Of a stretch of DNA of 6,744 nt, positions 1 through 6,744 are shown in pieces. A model generated the notes under the pieces. It made no database searches, had not been told where the DNA came from, and worked only from the letters and a program-made list of their open reading frames with translations. The stretch's first letter is position 1, and each line of letters starts with the position of its first letter. Origin of the DNA: JBBDWZ01 sp050732575 (GTDB lineage: Bacteria > Gemmatimonadota > Gemmatimonadetes > Longimicrobiales > RSA9); contig JBOHRF010000282.1 of NCBI GenBank assembly GCA_050732575.1, positions 1 to 6,744 on the forward strand, in the 5' to 3' direction. The translations under genes were made by a program, and so were the position numbers.

Positions 1-1902
1 AGCTATGACGCGCCAACTATAAGGCAGATTCGGCGTCAATGGATCGGTCAAGGTCACGTTAGACACCATCAAGTTGCGCAGTGTCTGCACGGGCAGGTTA
101 TTGGCATTCAGGATTTGCAGATCGTACACGAACGGTCCCAGAGGGGGTGGCGCCGTGAGCGGCTGCCAGCTGAACACCGGCCTGGTCGTGTTTACGAATT
201 GCGGCTGCGGACTGTTCAGCACCAGCAAACGCACCCATGACGGCATCGAGATGGGTGGCGGCACATTGGTCGAGCGGCGAATGCCGGGTGCAGGTACATC
301 CACCTGTGCCACGACTCGCCACCAGATGGCCACCCGCGGCTTCAAGGGTTGTCGCAAGGGCAGCGAAAACGAGCCGGTCACTGTGTCCGAGTAGATGATC
401 GTGTTGAATTGCGCGTCGGCGGCCAGCTCGAGCCGGTAACGCGGCTGCATGCTGGGATGCACCAGGGGCGCCTGCCAGCGGAACACGGGACGTATGGTGG
501 TGAGCGTGTTGGTGGGCAGGTCCACTTCATCCACGCCCGCCACGCGCACTCCCTGCGGAAACAAGATGGCGGCCGCCACGTTGGGCACGCCAAAGCCGCG
601 CGTGTTGTCCTCGAAGTCCGCATTGCTGCCGGAACTGATCAGCGCCTGGCGAACGGCAAGCGGATTCAGTGAGGGCCACGCCTGCATGAACATACCGGCA
701 ATTCCGGCTACGAAGGGTGCGGCGAGGCTCGTCCCCGCCGCAACCGTCTCGTAACTGTTCGTGATTGCGTTGGCCGCACGCACATTGACGCCGCGCGCCA
801 CCAGCTCGGGTTTTGTGCGATTGTCGGCCGTAGGTCCGCGCGCACTCCTGAACCATATCTGACCCAGGCTATCGATGGCACCCACGGCAATGATGCTATC
901 AGCATCAGCGGGCGCAAACAGACTGCCTGCTGGGGCGGGACCGGTGGGATCGGTGTTGCCAATTGCATTCACCAGCAGGATGCCGCGACGGGCTGCTTCA
1001 TGCGCGACACTGGACGACACCGCGATCCGACCGTTCATGTCCGCGGGTGTGTAGTCGTTCTTATCGAGGAAACGCTTGTAGGCCAGCGCCGAACAAATGA
1101 CCTGCGCACCCTGGTCGTCCGCCCACTCGAACGCCAGGACCCACCGATCTTCGTCCGCTTTTTCGTCCTCACCGACCTGCTCGATATCGACTTTGGCAAG
1201 GATGAACTGCGCGTTGAACGCAGGGCCAATGATCTGGCCCTGACGGTTGCCACCCAGGATCGACCAGACCCAGGTACCGTGCAGTTCCTGGTCGCGTGCG
1301 GACGGCCGATCGCCCGGCTGCGTGGTTACAATACTGTCACCGTGAATGAAGTCGCGGGTGGCAATTACGCGCGCACCGGCAAACGCTTCGTGAGCAGGAT
1401 CGAAGCCGGTATCCAAGATGGCGATCCGGATGCCGGAACCGTTGAAACCCAGCGCGTGCATTTGCGGCACACCGAGCTGGCGCAACGCACTGAAGTTCGG
1501 TCCGTACGCTGTGGAGTCTTGCTGAACGGCAGGCGGAACGGGCGAATCGGGAGCGTCGGGCGTCACGGGCGTGTCGGAGACAGAGGCGTAAACGTAGCCT
1601 ACCGGTTGGACGTGGATGACACCAGGAATTTGGCGGGCGCGCCGCGCATCGAGCTGTGCACTTACGGCGTGCAACCAACGGCTCCGGACCCGCACGCTGC
1701 CACCCGCGCGTTCGATGTCGGCCACCACGTGCGCCGCGTCCGTGGTTGTTGGGTCATAGAAAAGCCAAACCGGTCGTACCTTTCCCAATACGCCCGATAC
1801 TCCCGTCACGGCTGTTACGTCCGCCACGCCCGCGTGTCGTCCAGCCAGCCCGCTCGCTAGCGCCAGGGCACCGAGCGTGGCCACCAACCTGCGTTTCAGC
1901 AC
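1..1902 (-). CDS. Secreted S8 (subtilisin-like) serine peptidase, 3' end cut by window edge
   Basis: An uninterrupted frame of 634 codons runs from a GTG start off the left edge with no stop. The start was chosen because it lies one base after the smc stop and is followed at once by a signal peptide (Leu-Lys-Arg-Arg, a hydrophobic stretch at residues 6-20, likely cleavage near residue 24); no ATG, GTG or TTG was found in this frame just upstream. Residues 44-108 resemble an inhibitor-I9-type propeptide. The catalytic domain covers about residues 137-450, with Asp164 in AILDTG, His208 in LHGT, oxyanion Asn316 in AIGN and nucleophile Ser392 in GTSLAAP. The segment DYTPADMNGR (283-292) matches a subgroup I associate with Bacteroidota-type subtilases. 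Residues 468-534 and 572-634 form two similar beta-rich, fibronectin-III-like repeats (RPVFRWQ and RPVFSWQ, each ending WRV). The protein is expected to be exported and to cleave proteins outside the cytoplasm. The SLG substrate loop is altered (residues 272-274 Ala-Leu-Ala). Substrate and link to smc are unknown. Confidence 0.93.
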   Translation of the reverse strand, partial: MLKRRLVATLGALALASGLAGRHAGVADVTAVTGVSGVLGKVRPVWLFYDPTTTDAAHVVADIERAGGSVRVRSRWLHAVSAQLDARRARQIPGVIHVQPVGYVYASVSDTPVTPDAPDSPVPPAVQQDSTAYGPNFSALRQLGVPQMHALGFNGSGIRIAILDTGFDPAHEAFAGARVIATRDFIHGDSIVTTQPGDRPSARDQELHGTWVWSILGGNRQGQIIGPAFNAQFILAKVDIEQVGEDEKADEDRWVLAFEWADDQGAQVICSALAYKRFLDKNDYTPADMNGRIAVSSSVAHEAARRGILLVNAIGNTDPTGPAPAGSLFAPADADSIIAVGAIDSLGQIWFRSARGPTADNRTKPELVARGVNVRAANAITNSYETVAAGTSLAAPFVAGIAGMFMQAWPSLNPLAVRQALISSGSNADFEDNTRGFGVPNVAAAILFPQGVRVAGVDEVDLPTNTLTTIRPVFRWQAPLVHPSMQPRYRLELAADAQFNTIIYSDTVTGSFSLPLRQPLKPRVAIWWRVVAQVDVPAPGIRRSTNVPPPISMPSWVRLLVLNSPQPQFVNTTRPVFSWQPLTAPPPLGPFVYDLQILNANNLPVQTLRNLMVSNVTLTDPLTPNLPYSWRVIA

Positions 1903-1903
1903 C

Positions 1904-4900
1904 CTACGCCCCGGCTCCGGCCAGCACCTCGTCGATGCGCACGGCCACGATGGAGCTGATGCCCGGCTCTTCCATGGTTACGCCGTACAACCAGTCGGCG
2001 GCCTCCATGGTGCGCGGGTTGTGGGTGATGACAATGAACTGCGTGCTGATCTTGAATTGCTGCAGCATCGAGATGAAGCGAGCAATGTTGGCCTCATCGA
2101 GCGGGGCATCGACTTCATCGAGCACGCAGAACGGGCTGGGCTTCACCAGGTAAATGGCGAAAAGCAGAGCCAGCGCCGTGAGTGCGCGTTCGCCACCGGA
2201 CAACAGGTGAATGCGCTGCGTGCGCTTGCCGCGCGGTGATGCCGTAATCTCGATGGGTGATTCCAGTGGATCGTCCGTATCCTCGAGGCGGATATCGCAC
2301 TCGCCGCCCTCGAACAACGCCTGGAACGTGTGCTGAAAGTTGGCGCGCACGGCCTCGAAGGTCTCGGTAAACAAGTCACGCGCGGTCTTGTTGATCTCAC
2401 GAATTGCGTTCTGCAAGTCGTCACGGGCCTTGACCAGATCATCGCGCTGCGTCTGCAGGAAGGTCAGGCGCTGACTTTCTTCGTTGTATTCCTCGACGGC
2501 CAGCATGTTGATGGGCCCCAGGCGCTCAATGTCGGCCGCCACCTGCTGCAGCTCGGTGCGCAGCAGATCGGGATCACCGTCCACGGGCATGGCCTCGCGC
2601 ACCAGCTGATCGAACGGACGTGCCCACTCGGCCTCGAGCCGGTCACGCGTGTTGCGCAGATGCGCTTCGGCCTCCGCTTTCTGCAACTCGAGGCGGTGGC
2701 GCCGCTCGCTGCGCTCATCCACGGATCGACGTAGCTGCCTTACTTCGCCTTCCAGATTGCCGGTCGTCTCTCCTGAGGCGGCCAATGACTCATCCAGGCG
2801 CCGCACTCCTGCGGACAGCGCATCACGCTGATTGAACAGCTCGTGCAGCTCCGCGCCCGCGGTCTGCCGGGCCTGCTCGTATTGTCCCAGGGACTCGCGA
2901 TGATCGGCTTCTTCGGTGGCCAATGCAGCAATGCGCTCGCGCGCCTCACGCAAGTCTGAAGTGATGCCGGCACTGCGCCGCTCCAGGGCGGACAGCGTGC
3001 CTTCGGCGCGTGCGTGCCCTACGCGCAGCTCGGCTTCTTCATCGCGAACGGTTTCCCAGGCGGCCTCACGTTCGGTCAGCATCTGCGTGCTGTGCGCCCA
3101 TGCGCCGCGATGCGAGCCAAGCACCTGTTCCTGCTCGCTGCGTTGCTGGCGCGCAGTCCGCGCTTCACCCAGGGCGCGCTCGCGCGCAGCGTTCAGCTCG
3201 ATACGACGGCGCTCCAGCTCCTGGCGGGCGCGCGTCGTGCGGCCCTGGTGACCGGCGCGATTTGATTCGTCTGCGTAAGCGCGACGCAACTCCAACTCCA
3301 CGGCTTCCAGCGAAGTTTGCACGTCACGCAGTGCGGCCTCTGCTTCGGCCACACGTTCGGCCGCGTCCTCGCGCTGAATGCCGCACTCTTCGCGCACAAA
3401 AAGTGCTTGTTCGATTTCGTGGTGGAGCTGTTCCACGCGTTCCCGACGACCGAGCAGAATCGGTTCGCGCGGCACTTCACCAATAATGCGAATGGACTCG
3501 ATCAGGGCTTCCAGCCGGGGCAAGGCTGCGCGCGGCAGCAGAGCCAGCGGTCCGGTAAATGAAGCAGCACCGCCCACGGACTGCTCCTGTAGCCATTGCT
3601 CAACCTCGTCAACGGCCTGCGCATCCCGGACCACCAGTGCCTGCAGCAGGGAGCTCAGGGTTCCTTCCAGCGCGGCCGCGCGAGCGGCGGGCAGGCGCAG
3701 GAATTCCGCGACCGGTCCGAGCAAGCCTCCCAACCGTCCCCGCTGATCCAGGGCGGCCGCTACCGCGGGCGCAAAGCCGTGATGCTCGCGCTCCAGCGCC
3801 TCGAGTGCGGCCATACGCGCTTGCAGCCGGCTCACAACATCTTCAGCCGCGCTCAGCGCGCGTCGTGCTTCATCCTCTTCGGTGCGCAAGTCCTCGACCA
3901 TGGTCTGGGCTTCGGCGCGCAGGACTTCCAATTCTTCCTTGCGCTCGCGTAGATCCCGCGCCTGCTCCGCAAACAAGTCGCGTTGTTCGCCGAGTCGCGA
4001 AAGCTCGGCGTCCAACTCGTGCTCTTCGACCGCCAATTGCTCCAAACGGGAGGCGGCATCACGGACCCGCGCGTCGCTGCCCACGGCTTCCGCTTCCAGG
4101 CGAGCGAGATGGCGAGTGAGCTCATTCTCACGACCCCGCGCGTCCTCGTCGGTCTTGCGGATCTCGACTACGGCCCGGCGCAGCGCAGCCTGACGTTCCT
4201 GGGTTTCCTCCATCCGGCGAGCCAGCGACTCGACCACCCCATGCTGACCGTGGCGCTCGCTTTCCAGTGTATCCAGCTCCTCTTCGAACGCAGCCACGCG
4301 TCCCACCTGTTCGTTGCGTTCCGCTTCGATCTGCTGAATACGGCGTTCGGCGTGCACGCGACGCTCATCAGCCACGGCCATGACCCGCTCCCGCTCGGCG
4401 ATACGGCGCGCCACATCTTCCAGCTTTTGTGCTTCCAGGTTGCGCGTGCGCAAGAGCTCGGTCGCTTCCAGGCGCAAGCGTGCCAGCTCGGTTTCGGCGC
4501 GCGTGAGCGCAGCGCGCCCGCCTGGCTCATCCAGCCCCACGGTAACCAGCAGACGTGTCGCTTCCTCGAGCAACTCGCTCACGCGCGTCACGTCGGCGCG
4601 CGCCACGGCGACTTCCAGGCTCAAGCGGCGCGCACGCAACTCACCGTATTTCTCTGCGCGCTTCCGCTGACGGGCCAGGTTCTTCACCTTGGCATCGACT
4701 TCGGCTATCACATCCTCCAGACGTGCCAGATCGGCCTCGGCACTCTCCAGCCGACGCTGCGCGCCTTTGCGACGGTCCTTGAATCGACCGATGCCGGCCG
4801 CTTCCTCGAACATGTGCCGCCGATCCTCCGTGCGATCGGACAGGATTGCATCGACCATGCCCTGTTCGATGACCGCATACGCATTCGCACCCAGACCGGT

Positions 4901-5290
4901 ATCGCGGCAAACGTCGAAGATGTCGCGCAGGCGCACGGAGGCGCGGTTGAGCTGGTAGTCACTACCACCTTCGCGGAAGACCACGCGCCGGATCTCTACT
5001 TCGCGGTGCGGCAGGGGCAACCGACCTTCCTCGTTGTCAAAACCCAGTGAGACTTCCGCTCGATTGACAGCGCGGCGTGCGGTCGTGCCCTGGAAGATGG
5101 CTTCTTCCATCTTCGCGCCCCGGATGGCGGATGCCCGCTGTTCGCCCAGCACCCAGCGAATGGCGTCACTGATGTTCGACTTGCCGCAGCCGTTCGGACC
5201 CACGATCGCAGTTATGCCATCGTGAAAGCGCAGCTCCGTGCGATCCGCGAACGACTTGAAGCCCTGTAGACTGAGACGGCGAAGCTTCAT
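1904..5290 (-). CDS. smc: Chromosome segregation ATPase SMC
   Basis: A complete 1128-residue bacterial SMC, the core of the SMC-ScpAB condensin that organises and segregates the chromosome by ATP-driven loop handling. Visible in order: N-terminal head with MKLRRLSLQGFKSF start, Walker A GPNGCGKSN (31-39), putative arginine finger Arg57 and Q-loop region; long coiled coil to about residue 500; hinge about 505-630; returning coiled coil to about 920; C-terminal head with signature LSGGERALTA (1030-1039), Walker B/D-loop VLDEVDAPLDEAN (1056-1068) and switch His1090 in ITHNP. The ATG is the only possible start: there is no other start codon in frame back to the preceding stop, and the N-terminus matches the family. 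No Shine-Dalgarno lies close upstream; the ATG overlaps the stop of a 20-codon mini-ORF (ATGA). The protein is somewhat short for bacterial SMC (about 1150-1190 usual), and the deficit appears to lie in the second half of the hinge. All ATPase motifs are intact, so it is probably functional. ScpA and ScpB are not in the window. Confidence 0.98.
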   Translation of the reverse strand: MKLRRLSLQGFKSFADRTELRFHDGITAIVGPNGCGKSNISDAIRWVLGEQRASAIRGAKMEEAIFQGTTARRAVNRAEVSLGFDNEEGRLPLPHREVEIRRVVFREGGSDYQLNRASVRLRDIFDVCRDTGLGANAYAVIEQGMVDAILSDRTEDRRHMFEEAAGIGRFKDRRKGAQRRLESAEADLARLEDVIAEVDAKVKNLARQRKRAEKYGELRARRLSLEVAVARADVTRVSELLEEATRLLVTVGLDEPGGRAALTRAETELARLRLEATELLRTRNLEAQKLEDVARRIAERERVMAVADERRVHAERRIQQIEAERNEQVGRVAAFEEELDTLESERHGQHGVVESLARRMEETQERQAALRRAVVEIRKTDEDARGRENELTRHLARLEAEAVGSDARVRDAASRLEQLAVEEHELDAELSRLGEQRDLFAEQARDLRERKEELEVLRAEAQTMVEDLRTEEDEARRALSAAEDVVSRLQARMAALEALEREHHGFAPAVAAALDQRGRLGGLLGPVAEFLRLPAARAAALEGTLSSLLQALVVRDAQAVDEVEQWLQEQSVGGAASFTGPLALLPRAALPRLEALIESIRIIGEVPREPILLGRRERVEQLHHEIEQALFVREECGIQREDAAERVAEAEAALRDVQTSLEAVELELRRAYADESNRAGHQGRTTRARQELERRRIELNAARERALGEARTARQQRSEQEQVLGSHRGAWAHSTQMLTEREAAWETVRDEEAELRVGHARAEGTLSALERRSAGITSDLREARERIAALATEEADHRESLGQYEQARQTAGAELHELFNQRDALSAGVRRLDESLAASGETTGNLEGEVRQLRRSVDERSERRHRLELQKAEAEAHLRNTRDRLEAEWARPFDQLVREAMPVDGDPDLLRTELQQVAADIERLGPINMLAVEEYNEESQRLTFLQTQRDDLVKARDDLQNAIREINKTARDLFTETFEAVRANFQHTFQALFEGGECDIRLEDTDDPLESPIEITASPRGKRTQRIHLLSGGERALTALALLFAIYLVKPSPFCVLDEVDAPLDEANIARFISMLQQFKISTQFIVITHNPRTMEAADWLYGVTMEEPGISSIVAVRIDEVLAGAGA
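1915..1918 (-). promoter_or_regulatory. Weak Shine-Dalgarno candidate for the S8 peptidase gene
   Basis: A GGAG within the last codons of smc lies 12 bases before the peptidase GTG, longer than the usual 5-9. With the smc TAG only one base before the GTG, translation probably depends largely on ribosomes arriving from smc. Confidence 0.3.
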
Positions 5291-5349
5291 GAAACGAAAG
5301 GTGATGGTGAAGGTGACGGTGAGGAGCTCCGGGTTCGGATCCCTTTCAT
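5287..5349 (-). CDS. Candidate 20-codon leader/coupling mini-ORF with Ser-Pro repeat
   Basis: This frame starts at an ATG that overlaps the stop of the SPOR gene (ATGA) and ends at a TGA that overlaps the smc ATG (ATGA), so it fills the gap exactly. A GGAG sits 7 bases before its ATG, an ideal spacing. The peptide begins MKGIRTRSSS, continues as alternating Ser-Pro (four pairs) and ends FVS. In the repeated part the only changes between hexamer units are at third codon positions, which is what selection for a peptide would leave, although a young degenerating repeat could look similar. smc lacks its own ribosome binding site, so ribosomes finishing here could reinitiate on smc. No known family is recognised; the peptide may have no function beyond coupling. 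Chance cannot be excluded in a frame this short. Confidence 0.4.
   Translation of the reverse strand: MKGIRTRSSSPSPSPSPFVS
5301..5324 (+). repeat. Four tandem copies of hexamer GTGANG in the SPOR/smc gap
   Basis: On the plus strand the units are GTGATG, GTGAAG, GTGACG and GTGAGG. Five of six positions are invariant and the fifth carries a different base in every copy. On the coding strand this is a pyrimidine-rich tract just before smc. In the mini-ORF frame the variable base is always a third codon position. Because the unit is six bases long, gain or loss of copies would keep the mini-ORF in frame. Confidence 0.85.
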
Positions 5350-6744
5350 CTTCTCACTCCTACGCGCTGGACCAGTGAATCGGGTAGTCCCTCGTTGCGC
5401 AGCATGCGGCGCATGAGTTCCGCCTCGGCAAAGCCAGCATACGCTCCAGCATATACCCGGAAACGCGTCCGACCATCCAGGCCCTGTACTTCAATCACGT
5501 ACGTTGGAATCGAGCGTGCCGCTATTTCTCGTTCACGCGCCTGCGCCTCTCCCAGGGCCTCATGGTCACCCAACGCGAAGGCAAGAGGCCATTGGCGCAC
5601 GTCCCATTGGGTTGCACCCGTCTTGTGTCCCCGCTCCAGCAAACGGCGCAATAACAGACTGGCTTCAACGCTATCGGCCACAGGCCCTGCCATGACTCGA
5701 TAGTACAGCACACTATCCACCAGGGCGGGCGCCACGTAAAAGCCCAGTGAGGGCTCCTCGGCGCGCAACGCGCCGACGCGTTCATTGGCCAGGCTGAGCT
5801 CCTGATGCGCTTCCACAGCCACGGAGTACGGCAGGGGAACGATCCTGCTCGGTACAACCGGGGGCGGTGACACCAGCGTGGGGGGCAAGGTCTGCCACTC
5901 GGTAGCAACGGGCCGCAGGAATCGGTCATACACGATCCACGCGGCCAGCGCCAACATGGCCAACAACGTCAACGATACCGCGACATACAGACCACGTCGA
6001 CTCTTGACATCTGCGCGCGGCTGAACCGCCACGAACGTCGGTTCGGAGAGCGGCGGCTGCAATTGAGCTGGCGGCACACGTGCCGGAGGTGGCGCAGCCT
6101 CCGCAGTGCCGTGCGCGCTCTCCGACGGTAGCACCGGTGGGTGCGCGGGTGGCTGACGCGCGGCTCGTTGCCGGGCCCGCATGTCGGCGATCAGTGTTTC
6201 CCGGGCTCCCTGGCGCGGGATGCGAATCGCCTCAAAATCCTGATCAGGCGAGCGCCGGTGAATAGAGGCCGATTCCGGCGGGCCGTTCTGCTCCGGAGTT
6301 CGCGCCATGGCCTCCAGCCCGGGTGAGGTCGTTGCAGCGCGCGTGCTTTCAGAATGCGAGGCAGGCTGGCCATTGGCTGTGCCGGGGGCGGGCAGTTCCG
6401 GTATCAACTCGGAGACGGGATCAGGCTCCGGAATGACCGGAGCCGGCGCCGCCGGCGAGAGCACGGCCAGACAATCGACGTGGCTCCCCAACCGTGCCGA
6501 TGCTTCGTCCAGGTCGTTGCCGACGGCCAGCACGAGCACGCGCGTGATGCGCTGGGTCAGCTCTGAGAGCCCCGGCGCTTCGACCGGGACGTAACCCAAC
6601 ATCAGCGTGCTCATGGAATGCAGCTCGGTGAGCAAACGGTGCCAACGCCGGTGTGTGAGCACCATCTCGGAATCGGCGGGCAGTCCTGCGGGTGCAAACT
6701 CGAAGCGATGCCCGTCCGGTCGTATGGCTACGTGCCCGAGCGAA
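5346..6744 (-). CDS. Membrane-anchored protein with two SPOR domains and a ParA/BY-kinase-like N-terminal part, 5' end cut by window edge
   Basis: The frame is open to the right edge (26 further codons before the first in-window ATG at 6665), so the gene most likely begins outside the window. Numbering from that ATG: about residues 1-70, with the codons before it (FEFAPAGLPADSE), resemble the C-terminal part of a P-loop ATPase of the ParA/MinD/BY-kinase kind, but no Walker motif is in view. Residues 71-220 are a low-complexity Pro/Ala/Glu-rich linker. A basic KSRRG precedes a single transmembrane helix (225-246), giving a cytoplasmic N-terminus and an external C-terminus. Two related SPOR-type repeats follow a proline-rich spacer, at about 277-346 (YYRVMAGPV) and 359-437 (RFRVYAGAY). 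SPOR domains bind glycan strands stripped of peptides at the division septum; the layout recalls DamX-type proteins. It lies 55 bases upstream of smc on the same strand, consistent with an operon. The SPOR call is fairly secure; the ATPase-like call is tentative. Confidence 0.85.
   Translation of the reverse strand, partial: SLGHVAIRPDGHRFEFAPAGLPADSEMVLTHRRWHRLLTELHSMSTLMLGYVPVEAPGLSELTQRITRVLVLAVGNDLDEASARLGSHVDCLAVLSPAAPAPVIPEPDPVSELIPELPAPGTANGQPASHSESTRAATTSPGLEAMARTPEQNGPPESASIHRRSPDQDFEAIRIPRQGARETLIADMRARQRAARQPPAHPPVLPSESAHGTAEAAPPPARVPPAQLQPPLSEPTFVAVQPRADVKSRRGLYVAVSLTLLAMLALAAWIVYDRFLRPVATEWQTLPPTLVSPPPVVPSRIVPLPYSVAVEAHQELSLANERVGALRAEEPSLGFYVAPALVDSVLYYRVMAGPVADSVEASLLLRRLLERGHKTGATQWDVRQWPLAFALGDHEALGEAQAREREIAARSIPTYVIEVQGLDGRTRFRVYAGAYAGFAEAELMRRMLRNEGLPDSLVQRVGVRR
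5357..5360 (-). promoter_or_regulatory. Shine-Dalgarno (GGAG) inside the SPOR gene 3' end, serving the mini-ORF
   Basis: The coding strand reads GGAG, then seven bases, then the mini-ORF ATG. It lies within the last codons of the SPOR gene. It is the nearest Shine-Dalgarno-like site upstream of smc with a properly spaced ATG. The other GGAG in the gap (5326-5329) is about 35 bases from the smc ATG, too far to serve it directly. Confidence 0.5.

Noticed and set aside
1035..1678. Short minus-strand frames over the peptidase suggesting a broken gene
   Set aside because: Translating the whole minus strand from 1902 to 1 gives one continuous frame of 634 codons with all catalytic motifs. The short frames are out of frame with it, so the gene is intact within the window.
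1000..1860. A 286-codon open frame on the plus strand
   Set aside because: It is antisense to the S8 catalytic domain, whose triad motifs establish the real frame. The Arg-rich composition is typical of a shadow frame.
3983..5050. A 355-codon open frame on the plus strand
   Set aside because: It lies wholly antisense to the smc coiled coil and head. Its protein has no recognisable domain and is what a GC-rich coding strand with strong codon bias produces on the opposite strand. The SMC frame is certain from its motifs.
5321..5345. GGAGCTCC and GGATCC palindromes in the SPOR/smc gap as an operator or terminator
   Set aside because: They are short, have no long stem and no T-run after them, and could easily occur by chance. 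The gap is better explained by the mini-ORF and hexamer repeat.
6663..6665. ATG at 6665 as the true start of the SPOR gene
   Set aside because: The frame stays open to the window edge with protein-like sequence before it (FEFAPAGLPADSE), and there is no clear Shine-Dalgarno in front of this ATG. The start is more likely beyond the edge.

Overview
The window is a GC-rich bacterial segment, about 60% or more G+C by eye, in which every supported gene lies on the minus strand. Read in the direction of transcription (right to left), it holds the 3' part of a gene for a membrane-anchored SPOR-domain protein (cut by the right edge), a complete smc gene, and the 5' part of a gene for a secreted subtilisin-family (S8) serine peptidase (cut by the left edge). 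There is no intergenic stretch long enough for an independent gene. I saw no tRNA, rRNA, CRISPR array, insertion sequence or convincing terminator.

The three genes look like one transcription unit. The gap between the SPOR gene and smc is 55 bases, and the gap between smc and the peptidase is a single base. The SPOR protein has a cytoplasmic N-terminal part that resembles the end of a ParA/BY-kinase-like fold, a long Pro/Ala-rich linker, one transmembrane helix and two tandem SPOR repeats outside the membrane. SMC is the condensin ATPase that compacts and segregates the chromosome. The peptidase has a signal peptide, a propeptide-like region, an intact Asp-His-Ser triad and C-terminal fibronectin-like repeats. 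Septal peptidoglycan binding next to chromosome segregation suggests a cell-division/chromosome neighbourhood; the peptidase may simply be co-transcribed.

The taxon cannot be fixed from this sequence. The combination of high G+C, SPOR domains (typical of diderm bacteria) and an S8 peptidase of the kind common in Bacteroidota and Gemmatimonadota relatives makes a Gemmatimonadota-like bacterium a reasonable guess, but only a guess.

The most interesting spot is the 55-base SPOR/smc gap. It is exactly spanned by a 20-codon reading frame that overlaps the upstream stop and the smc start by ATGA at both ends. It is preceded by a well-placed GGAG, and it is built on a hexamer repeat that varies only at third codon positions (a Ser-Pro repeat). 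smc has no Shine-Dalgarno of its own, so this mini-ORF could be a translational-coupling leader. The other notable points are an SMC hinge whose second half appears shortened, and a peptidase with changed residues in the usually conserved SLG substrate-binding loop.
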